Shown here: piece by piece, positions 7,150-15,115 of the stretch
How positions within the stretch are numbered: position 1 is the stretch's first letter
How the letters are laid out: the number at the start of each line of letters is the position of its first letter
Source: Oscillospiraceae bacterium
GTDB lineage: Bacteria; Bacillota; Clostridia; Oscillospirales; Oscillospiraceae
NCBI GenBank assembly: GCA_902801295.1
Contig: CADCHN010000002.1
Span: forward strand, 46,119-110,118
Direction of reading: 5' to 3'
Length of the DNA: 64,000 nt
Program-made: the position numbers and the translations under genes
The notes under the pieces: generated by a model
Told to the model about the DNA's origin: nothing
Database searches by the model: none
What the model saw: the letters and a program-made list of their open reading frames with translations, nothing else

Positions 7150-7917
7150 ATGATTAAAAATTGGATGCTGAGCTATCCCGCGCAGCAGGGCTGCGACAGG
7201 CGCAAAGCCTACGTATACCTGCCGCAGGAGGCCATGCGGGACCGGAGCCGCCGTTTTCCGGTTCTTTATATGTTTGATGGGCATAATGTCTTTTATGACA
7301 AGGACGCGACTTACGGAAAAAGCTGGGGTCTGGCCGAATATCTGGACTATTGCAATGTGCCGCTGATCGTGGCGGCCGTCGAGTGCAACCACGGGCCGAA
7401 TTACGCCCGGATCCACGAGTATGCGCCCTATGATTTTCAGGCACCCGGCCTGGGGCGCTTTGAAGGGCACGGGCGCGAGACCATGGAATGGCTGATCGGC
7501 GAATTCAAGCCGGGCATTGACGCTGCCTTTCCCACCCTGCCGGACCGGCAGCACACCTTTATCGCCGGCAGCTCGATGGGCGGCCTGATGAGCCTCTACG
7601 CGCTGGCGGAATACAACCGGGTCTTTTCCCGCGCGGCGGCGCTCTCGCCGTCGATCGACTTCGGCCCATCCCGCCTGGACGAGCTGCTGAAGAAGGCGGA
7701 CTTTGCGCCGGGCACCGTGCTTTACATGGACTATGGCGAAAAAGAAATGACCCGCATGCGCACGCAGAGCCGCTGGAGAAGCGTGTGCCGCATCCTGCTG
7801 CAGAAGCAGGTGCTGCTCACGGCGCGCATCGTTCCCGACGGCGAGCACTGCGAAGCAAGCTGGGAGAAGCAGAATCCCTTCTTTATCTCAACCTTGCTGT
7901 ACGGAATGGAGGATTGA
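7150..7917 (+). CDS. Esterase-D-type alpha/beta hydrolase
   Basis: 255 residues. The alpha/beta-hydrolase core shows a FPVLYMFDGHNVFYD strand-turn near residue 37, the nucleophile elbow GSSMGG (Ser about residue 142) and a C-terminal histidine in DGEHCEASW. Such proteins resemble enterochelin/feruloyl esterases and hydrolyse an ester or thioester. No signal peptide is visible, so it should be cytoplasmic. It is the first of three genes packed head to tail (one-base gap to the next), with a second hydrolase and an ATP-grasp enzyme. The substrate is unknown; the context suggests work on a small conjugated molecule made or released together with the ligase. Confidence 0.75.
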   Translation: MIKNWMLSYPAQQGCDRRKAYVYLPQEAMRDRSRRFPVLYMFDGHNVFYDKDATYGKSWGLAEYLDYCNVPLIVAAVECNHGPNYARIHEYAPYDFQAPGLGRFEGHGRETMEWLIGEFKPGIDAAFPTLPDRQHTFIAGSSMGGLMSLYALAEYNRVFSRAAALSPSIDFGPSRLDELLKKADFAPGTVLYMDYGEKEMTRMRTQSRWRSVCRILLQKQVLLTARIVPDGEHCEASWEKQNPFFISTLLYGMED

Positions 7918-8682
7918 ATGATGGAGATCCGCTATGACAAATGGCGCAGCCCCAATCTCGGGCGGGATATGGAGATCAAAACCTACGGCTCCGGCGGTAA
8001 GCCGGTGCTGTACATCCCCTGCCAGGACGGGCGCTTCTATGATTTTGAAAACTTCGGCATGCTGGACGCCTGGCGTCCCTTCCTGGAGCAGCAGCAGGTG
8101 ACGGTGTTCTCCGTGGATACGCTGGATACGGAGACCTGGTCCTATAAAAACGGCAATCCCTATTGGCGGATCCGCCGCCATGAGGACTGGATGCGCTATC
8201 TCTGCGAGGAGGTCGTGCCCTTTATCCGCATGATCAGCCGCGAGCACGGCTGGAAGAGCAACCCCGGCGTGATGGCCTTCGGCGCAAGCCTCGGCGCAAC
8301 GCACGCCACCAACCTCTATTTCCGCTTCCCCGACCTGTTCGACGAGCTGCTCGCGCTCAGCGGGCTGTACGACGCCGCCTACGGCTTCGACGGCTATATG
8401 GACGAGAAGGTCTATCTCAATTCCCCCCTGAACTACCTGCCCAACATGCCGCCCGACCACAGCTATCTGGAAAAATACCGCCGCAACCGCGCGGTCTTCT
8501 GCGTGGGGCAGGGCCCCTGGGAAATCCCGGAATCCACGCGCGCGCTGGAGAGTGTGCTGCGTGAAAAGGGCATCCCCGCGACGGTGGACTACTGGGGCTA
8601 TGACGTGCAGCACGACTGGTCCTGGTGGTTTAAGCAGGTGGCGTATTTCGTCCCGAAGCTATTGAGCGACCAATCCCCCTGA
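7918..8682 (+). CDS. Second alpha/beta hydrolase (uncharacterised esterase, COG4947-like)
   Basis: 254 residues starting immediately after the previous stop; GGAGG lies upstream of tandem ATGs at 7918 and 7921. The nucleophile elbow reads AFGASLGATHA (Ser about residue 123) and a likely catalytic histidine lies in GYDVQHDWSWW near residue 235. It is clearly related in fold to, but divergent from, the preceding hydrolase. No export signal is seen. Tight linkage to an ATP-grasp gene downstream indicates a shared pathway. The COG4947 assignment is from memory of the family's look and needs a profile search. Confidence 0.7.
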   Translation: MMEIRYDKWRSPNLGRDMEIKTYGSGGKPVLYIPCQDGRFYDFENFGMLDAWRPFLEQQQVTVFSVDTLDTETWSYKNGNPYWRIRRHEDWMRYLCEEVVPFIRMISREHGWKSNPGVMAFGASLGATHATNLYFRFPDLFDELLALSGLYDAAYGFDGYMDEKVYLNSPLNYLPNMPPDHSYLEKYRRNRAVFCVGQGPWEIPESTRALESVLREKGIPATVDYWGYDVQHDWSWWFKQVAYFVPKLLSDQSP

Positions 8683-8696
8683 AAGAAGGAATCCCT

Positions 8697-9887
8697 TTGA
8701 AAAACGCAATCTTTATCTCCCCGAATTTCCCGGAAAACTACTGGCATTTCTGCCACGAGCTGCATCATGACGGCGTCAATGTCCTCGGCATCGGAGACGA
8801 GGCCTATGACCGCCTGCTCCCCGAGCTCAGGGACTGTCTGACCGAGTACTATCGGGTCGGCAGCCTGGAAAACTACGACGAGGTCTACCGCGCCGTGGCC
8901 TTTTTTGCCTTTAAATACGGGCGCATCGATTTCCTGGAATCCAACAATGAATACTGGCTGGAGCAGGACGCCGCGCTGCGGACCGATTTCAACATTCCGG
9001 TCGGCTTCCGCGTGGAGGACATCCCGCGCATCAAGTATAAATCCAACATGAAGGAATACTACCGGCGCGCCGGCGTGCCGACGGCCCGGTATCATCTGGT
9101 GGACGACCTGGACGGCTGCCGCGCCTTCATCGCCGAGGTCGGCCTGCCCGTGATCGTTAAGCCCGATAACGGCGTCGGCGCCAACGGCACCTGGAAAATC
9201 ACCTGCGACGAGGATCTGCAGCAGTTCCTGCTGAACTGGGACGGCAGCCCGTATATCATGGAGGAATTCATCCGGGGCGAGATCATCTCCTATGACGCGA
9301 TCTACGACTCCAGGGGCGAGCCGATCTTCGAGACCGGCAACGTGTCGCCGATCCCCGTGATGGATATTGTCAACAACAACGACAACTGCATCTTTTATAT
9401 TCTGCGCGAGCTGCCGAAGGACACGCGCGCCGTCGGCCGCGCCACGGCCCGGAGCTTCGGCGTGCGCAGCCGCTTCATCCACTTTGAGTTCTTCCGCCTG
9501 CTGGAGGATCAGCCGATCGGGAAGAAGGGCCAGATCGTCGCGCTGGAGGTCAATATGCGCCCGAGCGGCGGATATTCCCCCGATATGATCAACTTTGCGC
9601 ACAGCACGAACGTCTACAAAATCTGGGCCGACATGGTGGCCTTCGACCGTTCGGAGATGCCCTGCGGCGACCACAATTACTGCGTGTTTGCCGGGCGGAG
9701 AGACGGCAAACAGTTCGCACTCGACACCGAGGAGATCGAGAAAAAATACCGGAACAACCTGTGCATGGTGGAGCGCATGCCGGATGCGCTGTCCGGCGCG
9801 ATGGGCAACCTGGCCTTTCTGGCCACCTTCCCGACCATGGAGGCGCTGCGGCGCTTCTGGAAGGACATTGTCCTCTGCGAAGAATAA
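8697..9887 (+). CDS. ATP-grasp ligase-like protein
   Basis: 396 residues. The start is a TTG at 8697 with AAGGA six bases upstream; no nearby ATG fits. An N-terminal Rossmann-like pre-ATP-grasp domain is followed by the ATP-grasp fold: the glycine loop region VIVKPDNGVGANGTWKI (about residues 152-168), the hinge YIMEEFIRGE (about 187), and the metal-binding VALEVNMRPSGGYSPD (about 281-296). It therefore probably activates a carboxylate as acyl phosphate and joins it to an amine or thiol. Biotin carboxylase or carbamoyl phosphate synthase labels would be misleading because the other domains are absent. The two hydrolases upstream likely act on the same substrate class. Confidence 0.78.
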   Translation: MKNAIFISPNFPENYWHFCHELHHDGVNVLGIGDEAYDRLLPELRDCLTEYYRVGSLENYDEVYRAVAFFAFKYGRIDFLESNNEYWLEQDAALRTDFNIPVGFRVEDIPRIKYKSNMKEYYRRAGVPTARYHLVDDLDGCRAFIAEVGLPVIVKPDNGVGANGTWKITCDEDLQQFLLNWDGSPYIMEEFIRGEIISYDAIYDSRGEPIFETGNVSPIPVMDIVNNNDNCIFYILRELPKDTRAVGRATARSFGVRSRFIHFEFFRLLEDQPIGKKGQIVALEVNMRPSGGYSPDMINFAHSTNVYKIWADMVAFDRSEMPCGDHNYCVFAGRRDGKQFALDTEEIEKKYRNNLCMVERMPDALSGAMGNLAFLATFPTMEALRRFWKDIVLCEE

Positions 9888-9899
9888 GGAAAAAACAGA

Positions 9900-9938
9900 A
9901 CAGCACCCGTCGTGTTGAACGACGGGTGCTGTCTTTAT
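9900..9938. terminator. Bidirectional terminator between the ATP-grasp gene and psuG
   Basis: A 14-base perfect inverted repeat (ACAGCACCCGTCGT with ACGACGGGTGCTGT) is followed by CTTTAT on plus and by a T-rich run on minus. It separates convergent genes. Confidence 0.85.
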
Positions 9939-9948
9939 GCTGTTCGGT

Positions 9949-10860
9949 TCAGTCGGCCAGCAGCGCGGCGGTCTTGGCCGCAAGGCGGGCGTTGTTGAGC
10001 ACGAGCTGGATGTTCGACTCGAGGCTCTCGCCGCCGGTCAGCTCCACGACGCGGGCCAGCAGGAAAGGTGTGGTCTCCTTGCCATGCACGCCCTGCTCCG
10101 CAGCCTCGCGCAGCGCCTGCTCGATGGCCGCGTCAATGACGGCCTTGTCCATGGCGTATTCGGCGGGGATGGGGTTCGTGACCAGCATGCCGCCCTTGTA
10201 GTTCATGCCGCGCTGAGCACGGAACATGGCGGCCAGCTCCTCCGGGGAATCGACGCGGTAGTCCACGCCGAAGCCGCTCTTGCGCGTGTAGAAGGCGGGC
10301 AGCTCCTCGGTCCCGTAGCCGATCACCGGCACGCCCTTGGTCTCAAGATACTCGAGCGTCAGACCCAGGTCGAGGATGGACTTGGCGCCGGCGCAGACGA
10401 CCATCACCGGGGTCTGTGCCAGCTCCTCCAGGTCGGCGGAGATGTCCATCGTCGTCTCGGCGCCGCGGTGCACACCGCCGATGCCGCCGGTGGCGAAGAT
10501 GCGGATGCCGGCCATGTGGGCAATCATCATCGTGGTGGTGACGGTGGTGGCGCCGTCGGCTCCGCGGGCGACCAGCGCGGGCAGGTCGCGGCGGCTGGCC
10601 TTGGCGACCTTGCGCCCGGCCTTGCCGAGGTATTCGATCTCATCGGCGCTGAGACCCGCCTTCAGGCGGCCGCCGATGACGGCAATCGTGGCGGGCACGG
10701 CGCCGTTTTCGCGGATGGTCTGCTCGACCAGCAGCGCGGTCTGCACGTTTTTGGGATAGGGCATGCCGTGGGAGATAATGGTGCTCTCCAGCGCGACAAC
10801 GGGCTTTCCCGCGTCCAGCGCGGCCTTGACTTCGGGAGCTATATCCAGATATCGATTCAT
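9949..10860 (-). CDS. psuG: Pseudouridine-5'-phosphate glycosidase
   Basis: 303 residues from the ATG at 10860, chosen for its GGAGG site; a longer in-frame start at 10902 lies in the promoter. Family motifs include VALESTIISHGMPYP near the N-terminus, a glycine-rich ATGGIGGVHRGAE and the C-terminal NPIPAEYAMD. The enzyme cleaves pseudouridine 5'-phosphate to ribose 5-phosphate and uracil. It is transcribed alone from a strong promoter. Its partner kinase psuK is not adjacent but appears in this window at 56.9 kb, behind the glycogen genes. Confidence 0.95.
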   Translation of the reverse strand: MNRYLDIAPEVKAALDAGKPVVALESTIISHGMPYPKNVQTALLVEQTIRENGAVPATIAVIGGRLKAGLSADEIEYLGKAGRKVAKASRRDLPALVARGADGATTVTTTMMIAHMAGIRIFATGGIGGVHRGAETTMDISADLEELAQTPVMVVCAGAKSILDLGLTLEYLETKGVPVIGYGTEELPAFYTRKSGFGVDYRVDSPEELAAMFRAQRGMNYKGGMLVTNPIPAEYAMDKAVIDAAIEQALREAAEQGVHGKETTPFLLARVVELTGGESLESNIQLVLNNARLAAKTAALLAD

Positions 10861-10890
10861 AAGTAACCTCCAAAAATGTCTTGAAAGCAT

Positions 10891-10918
10891 ATTATATGCC
10901 ATTTTCCCGCGTTGTCAA
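10891..10918 (-). promoter_or_regulatory. Promoter of psuG
   Basis: Minus-strand TTGACA (10913-10918) and TATAAT (10891-10896) are spaced by 16 bases, both consensus, about 30 bases upstream of the psuG start. Confidence 0.8.
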
Positions 10919-10936
10919 GTGCGCGACGCGCGGCGA

Positions 10937-10965
10937 TTGACAGAAGATGACGGATGAATTATAAT
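10937..10965 (+). promoter_or_regulatory. Consensus promoter of the NAGPA-domain gene
   Basis: TTGACA (10937-10942), a 17-base spacer and TATAAT (10960-10965) form a perfect sigma-A promoter. It is back to back with the psuG promoter, the two -35 elements being about 18 bases apart. Confidence 0.88.
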
Positions 10966-11000
10966 GGCGGAGTACGAATTCTGCCATGGAGAGACAAGCG

Positions 11001-12125
11001 ATGGAAGAGAACAAAACGCGGCAGGAGCTGCGGGAAGAGCAACTGCAGTCCCAGGCGCCCCGCCGCAGAAGAAAAAGAAAAAGCGTGGGAGAGCTGGTTT
11101 TGCAGGATCTTCTGATGACCGCGATCATTCTGCTGAGCTTCGCCCTCGTGCACCATGTGATCCCGCGGATGATGAAAAACAGCATCGAGCCGCCCGAGTC
11201 GAGAAGCATTCGCCCCGCGGCCGTCGAGACCGCCGCGCCCGAGACGCCGGCGCTCCCGACCGAGGAACTGCCCGTCGAACCCACTGAGCCGGAGGCCACG
11301 CCCGAGCCGACTCCGGAGCCGACGCCCGACCCGATGGACTGGCGCACGAAGTTTGCCGACCGCTTCACCGACGAGGTTGTGGTGACCGATCACAGCTACA
11401 CGAGCCCCAACATCGCCATCGACATCCAGAAGTATGTCAGCGACGATGAGGCTCCCAGCACCTACTTCGTGGCGGATATCTATGTGGCGTCGCTGGAAAA
11501 CTTCCAGACCTACTGGGCCGGAGGCAGCTTCCGCAAGTGGATGGAGGAGGATCCGATCCAGTGCGCGAAAAACGCCGGGGCCATCCTCGCCATCAACGGC
11601 GACTACGCCGACAGCCAGGACTTCGGTCTGCTGGTGAGAAACGGCGAGCTGTATATGGAGGAGCAGACGATCTACGATATCTGCGCGCTCTATTACGACG
11701 GCACCATGGTGACCTACGGCGCGGACGAATACAAGGTGGAGGACGTGCTGGCGCGCGAACCCTACCAGATATGGAAGTTCGGCCCGGCGCTGCTGGACGA
11801 AAAGGGCCAACCCCGCAGCAGCTTCAACGCCACCGGCCCGATCTCCGATGTGAACCCGCGCACCGGCATCGGCTACTACGAGCCGGGCCACTACTGCTTC
11901 GTCGTGGTGGACGGACGCCAGGGCGGCTATTCCGCCGGCATGCGGATCGGGCGCTTTGCCCAGCTCTTTGCCGACCTGGGCTGCACGGCGGCCTATAACC
12001 TGGACGGCGGACGCTCTTCGGTGATGACCTTTCAGGGCAGCTTCTTCAACCAGCCCTACCTGAACGGCCGCAACGTCGGAGACATTCTGCTGATCCGCGA
12101 GATCGACGAGAGCGAGGAGGGCTGA
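11001..12125 (+). CDS. Membrane-anchored phosphodiester glycosidase (NAGPA/DUF2233 domain) protein
   Basis: 374 residues from the ATG at 11001, preferred over 10986 because GGAGAG sits seven bases before it and the leader length suits the promoter. Order: a basic cytoplasmic N-terminus, one membrane segment (about residues 35-55), a low-complexity linker with [10 protein letters not shown], then a NAGPA domain (about 140-370) with AINGDYADSQDFG and the C-terminal YNLDGGRSSVM motif. NAGPA-type enzymes cleave sugar phosphodiesters, in bacteria probably of cell-wall polymers, so it likely acts outside the membrane. A two-segment membrane protein follows two bases later. Confidence 0.85.
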   Translation: MEENKTRQELREEQLQSQAPRRRRKRKSVGELVLQDLLMTAIILLSFALVHHVIPRMMKNSIEPPESRSIRPAAVETAAPETPALPTEELPVEPTEPEATPEPTPEPTPDPMDWRTKFADRFTDEVVVTDHSYTSPNIAIDIQKYVSDDEAPSTYFVADIYVASLENFQTYWAGGSFRKWMEEDPIQCAKNAGAILAINGDYADSQDFGLLVRNGELYMEEQTIYDICALYYDGTMVTYGADEYKVEDVLAREPYQIWKFGPALLDEKGQPRSSFNATGPISDVNPRTGIGYYEPGHYCFVVVDGRQGGYSAGMRIGRFAQLFADLGCTAAYNLDGGRSSVMTFQGSFFNQPYLNGRNVGDILLIREIDESEEG

Positions 12126-12126
12126 G

Positions 12127-12345
12127 ATGAAAAAGCTGGAAGAATTCATCCCGCACCTGTCCATCTGCCTGCTGCTGTGCCTGGCGGTGTTCATGGTGCT
12201 TGACGGCTATAATCCCTATATGAAGTGGCTGACCAGCACGGTGTCAAAGGTCTATATCGCCATCTGCTGCGTCGTCGGCATCACGACGGCGATCCTGCTG
12301 ATCGTCCGCCAGCGCCGCCGCAAAAAGAAACCGAGACAGGAATAA
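12127..12345 (+). CDS. Small two-segment membrane protein
   Basis: 72 residues, beginning two bases after the NAGPA gene with GAGGAGGG as ribosome site. Two hydrophobic segments (about residues 10-27 and 40-60) are followed by a highly basic tail (RQRRRKKKPRQE), so both ends probably face the cytoplasm. I do not recognise a family. Co-translation with the wall-directed glycosidase suggests an accessory role for it or simple co-expression. Confidence 0.7.
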   Translation: MKKLEEFIPHLSICLLLCLAVFMVLDGYNPYMKWLTSTVSKVYIAICCVVGITTAILLIVRQRRRKKKPRQE

Positions 12346-12347
12346 GT

Positions 12348-12389
12348 AAACAGGGAAAGGAAAACGGGTTTTCCTTTCCCTGTTTTTTT
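12348..12389. terminator. Strong bidirectional terminator
   Basis: AAACAGGGAAAGGAAAAC pairs with GTTTTCCTTTCCCTGTTT and a run of seven Ts follows on plus. On minus it lies just past the unfoldase stop, with a weaker T-rich tail. Confidence 0.9.
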
Positions 12390-14677
12390 CATGCCTCCCG
12401 GGGGAGCAGGGGAGCCGCCGGCTCCGCGCGCAGGACGATCTGCCCGTCCTCGGCGTCGACGCGCAGACAGCCGCCGCCGGACAGCGCGCCGCCCAGCAGC
12501 AGCTCCGCCGCCGGATCCTCGATGCGCCGCTGCAGCAGCCGCCGCAGCGGGCGCGCGCCGCTCTTCTCGTCGCAGCCCTGGCGGGCGATCAGGTCGAGCG
12601 CCGCCTCCGTGACGTCGAGCTTGACGTCCAGCGCGGCGAAGCGCTCCTGCAGCTGCCGCACCAGCAGCCGCGCGACGGCGAGCATCTCTCCGCTGTTCAG
12701 ACGGCGGAAGATCAGCGTCTCGTCGATGCGGTTGAGAAACTCCGGCCGGAAGGTCTGCTTCAGTTCGGCCATCACCTGCCGCCGCACGCCGTCCTCCGCA
12801 CTCTCGGCACCGGCAAAGCCCAGGGGAGGGCGGCGCTCGTTGATGGCCTTGGCGCCGATGTTGGAGGTCATCACGATCAGGGTGTTGCGAAAGTCCACCT
12901 TTCGTCCGGCTGCGTCCGTCAGATGCCCGTCGTCCATGATCTGCAGCAGGATGCTCCACACGTCCTCGTGCGCCTTTTCGATCTCGTCAAACAGAACCAC
13001 CGACCAGGGCTTGCGGCGCACGGGCTCGGTGAGCTGTCCGCCCTCGCCGTAGCCCACGTAGCCCGGGGGCGAGCCGATCAGGCGGCTGACCGCGTGCTTT
13101 TCCATGTATTCGGACATGTCCAGGCGCAGCATGGCCTTTTCGTCGCCGTAGACCGTCTCGGCAAGTGCCCGGCAGAGCTCGGTTTTGCCGACGCCGCTCG
13201 GCCCGAGAAAGAGAAAGCTGCCGAGCGGACGCCGGGCGTCCCGCAGACCCATGCGGCCGCGGCGGATTGCCCGCGCAACGGCGGACACCGCCTCCTCCTG
13301 CCCGACGATGCGCCGGTGCAGCGCCGCCTCCAGATCCCGCAGCCGCATTGTCTCGTCCTCGGTCAGCCCGTCCACCGGGATGTCCGTCCAGAGCGAGAGC
13401 ACCTTTGCCACGGCCTGCGCGTCCACCAGCGGGCGGCCGTGGTCGAGATGCACCGAGGCGGCCGCCTCGTCCAGCAGGTCGATGGCCTTGTCCGGCAGAT
13501 AGCGCTCGTTGAGATAGCGCACGGAGAGATCGTGGGCGGCGCAGAGCGCGTCGTCGCCGATGTGCACGTGATGGTGCTGCTCGAGTGCCGGACGCAGGCT
13601 TTTCAGCATGGCGAGCGTCTCCGCCCGATCGGGCTCCGCGACGCGAACCGGCTGAAAGCGCCGCTCGAGGGCTGGGTCCTTTTCAATGTGCCGGCGGTAT
13701 TCCTCCGGAGTCGTGGCGCCGATGATCTGCACCTCACCGCGCCCGAGGGCGGGCTTGAGGATGTTGGCCGCGTCGATCGCGCCCTCCGCGCTGCCGGCGC
13801 CGATGATGGTGTGCAGCTCGTCCACAAAGAGGATCACGTCGCCGGCGCGGCGCACGTCGCGCAGCACCGACTTCACGCGCTCCTCAAAATCGCCCCGGTA
13901 CTTGGTGCCGGCCAGCAGCGCCGGCAGATCCAGCGACACGAGGCGCTTGTTCTTCAGTTCTCCGCAGTCCTGCCCGCGGCTGATCGCCAGGGCAAGCCCC
14001 TCGGCCACCGCGGTTTTTCCAACGCCGGGCTCGCCGACGAGGACGGGGTTATTTTTGCTGCGCCGGGAGAGGATCTGTACGGCGCGGCGGATCTCGCGGC
14101 TGCGCCCCACGACCGGGTCGATCTTCCCGGCGGCCGCGAGCTCCGTCAGATCGCGGCTGTACTGGTCGAGGGTGCGGGTGTCCGCCCGGTGCAGCACGCT
14201 GCGCGCGGTGCCGGTCTGGCTGCTCTTGTCGCGCGGCGCTCCGCGGCCGAAAATGGCCAGAATGTCGGTCATCAACACATCCGGCTCCTGATCGAGCGCC
14301 GTCAGCGCGCGGCAGCCGCCGCAGTCCGGCTGGCGCAGAATGCCGAGCAGCAGGTGCTCGGTGCCGATGATGCTCTGCCCGAGCGCCTTCGCCTCACGGG
14401 CGGCACCCTCCACGGCCAGCTGCGCACGGATCGAGAGCCCCTGGCAAGGGCAGCCGGGCGTGCCTGCGCCCAAAGTGCCGCAGATTTCCCCGATCAGCGC
14501 CTCCTCGCATACGCCGCGCCGGCGCAGCACCCGGCTGCCCAGGCTGTCCTCCTCGCGCAGGATGCCCAGCAGCAGATGCTCCGTGCCCACAAAGCTGTGG
14601 CCCAGATCGCCCGCCGCCTGCCGCGCCTTTTCAATGGCGTCCTCGCTGCGCCGGGTGAATTTTTCATTGCTTTTCAT
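12389..14677 (-). CDS. ClpC/ClpA-type AAA+ unfoldase lacking the middle (M/UVR) domain
   Basis: 762 residues from the ATG at 14677 (GGAGGG upstream). Order: two Clp-N repeats (about 5-70 and 80-145), a first AAA+ module with Walker A GEPGVGKT (215-222) and Walker B VILFVDE, a second with GPSGVGKT (492-499) and VVLFDE, and a ClpP-docking loop LGF (619-621). Between the modules only a short linker is present (about 405-460) where ClpC has its coiled-coil M domain, so this protein is ClpA-like in build but ClpC-like in sequence. It should feed substrates to ClpP. ctsR and mcsAB, the usual clpC neighbours, are absent here. Confidence 0.88.
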   Translation of the reverse strand: MKSNEKFTRRSEDAIEKARQAAGDLGHSFVGTEHLLLGILREEDSLGSRVLRRRGVCEEALIGEICGTLGAGTPGCPCQGLSIRAQLAVEGAAREAKALGQSIIGTEHLLLGILRQPDCGGCRALTALDQEPDVLMTDILAIFGRGAPRDKSSQTGTARSVLHRADTRTLDQYSRDLTELAAAGKIDPVVGRSREIRRAVQILSRRSKNNPVLVGEPGVGKTAVAEGLALAISRGQDCGELKNKRLVSLDLPALLAGTKYRGDFEERVKSVLRDVRRAGDVILFVDELHTIIGAGSAEGAIDAANILKPALGRGEVQIIGATTPEEYRRHIEKDPALERRFQPVRVAEPDRAETLAMLKSLRPALEQHHHVHIGDDALCAAHDLSVRYLNERYLPDKAIDLLDEAAASVHLDHGRPLVDAQAVAKVLSLWTDIPVDGLTEDETMRLRDLEAALHRRIVGQEEAVSAVARAIRRGRMGLRDARRPLGSFLFLGPSGVGKTELCRALAETVYGDEKAMLRLDMSEYMEKHAVSRLIGSPPGYVGYGEGGQLTEPVRRKPWSVVLFDEIEKAHEDVWSILLQIMDDGHLTDAAGRKVDFRNTLIVMTSNIGAKAINERRPPLGFAGAESAEDGVRRQVMAELKQTFRPEFLNRIDETLIFRRLNSGEMLAVARLLVRQLQERFAALDVKLDVTEAALDLIARQGCDEKSGARPLRRLLQRRIEDPAAELLLGGALSGGGCLRVDAEDGQIVLRAEPAAPLLPREA

Positions 14678-14755
14678 GCTCGCTTCCCTCCATGCAGGCT
14701 GTATTATCCTCTGCTCCCGCCGCCGAAAGCGGCGAAAGCGCCCGCAGACGGAAAA

Positions 14756-14785
14756 ATTATCGCCACATCCCTGCGGTTTTAACAA
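14756..14785 (-). promoter_or_regulatory. Possible promoter of the Clp unfoldase gene
   Basis: Minus-strand TTGTTA (14780-14785) and GATAAT (14756-14761) have an 18-base spacer. A small GC hairpin lies in the leader (about 14717-14735). I see no CIRCE or CtsR operator. Confidence 0.35.
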
Positions 14786-14803
14786 TTTGTTTGAAATTGC
14801 CGA

Positions 14804-14831
14804 TTGATTTTTGCGAGAGATGTGCTACAAT
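14804..14831 (+). promoter_or_regulatory. Promoter of the ferredoxin gene
   Basis: TTGATT (14804-14809) and TACAAT (14826-14831) have a 16-base spacer, about 47 bases before the ferredoxin ATG. Confidence 0.6.
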
Positions 14832-14878
14832 GACCTCACAGACAAGAGGTCTGACATATTAACAGGGGGTAAAAGAAT

Positions 14879-15049
14879 ATGCCTTACGTTATCAGCGACG
14901 AGTGCCTGTCCTGCGGTTCCTGCGCGGCTCAGTGCCCTGCCGAGGCCATCAGCATGGGCGATCTCCACTACGAGATCGACGCCGATGCCTGCCTGGAGTG
15001 CGGCGCCTGCGCGGCTCAGTGCCCTGCCGAGGCTATCTCTCTCGAGTGA
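14879..15049 (+). CDS. 2[4Fe-4S] clostridial-type ferredoxin
   Basis: 56 residues, read directly from the sequence (ATG at 14879, TGA at 15047; AGGGGG ribosome site). It has two symmetrical cluster motifs, CLSCGSCAAQCP (residues 9-20) and CLECGACAAQCP (38-49), each C-x2-C-x2-C-x3-C-P. It is a small soluble low-potential electron carrier, a natural partner for NfnAB and other ferredoxin-linked enzymes of an anaerobe. It has its own promoter and terminator and appears monocistronic. The two halves share near-identical DNA (GCGGCTCAGTGCCCTGCCGA twice), an internal duplication typical of this family. Confidence 0.97.
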   Translation: MPYVISDECLSCGSCAAQCPAEAISMGDLHYEIDADACLECGACAAQCPAEAISLE

Positions 15050-15060
15050 GTTGACATGTG

Positions 15061-15100
15061 AAAAATCGGGACGGTCTTTATAGACCGCCCCGATTTTTAT
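15061..15100 (+). terminator. Terminator of the ferredoxin gene
   Basis: AAAATCGGGACGGTC pairs with GACCGCCCCGATTTTT (one mismatch), ending in a T-run. Confidence 0.88.
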
Positions 15101-15115
15101 ATGGGGTGAAAAACC

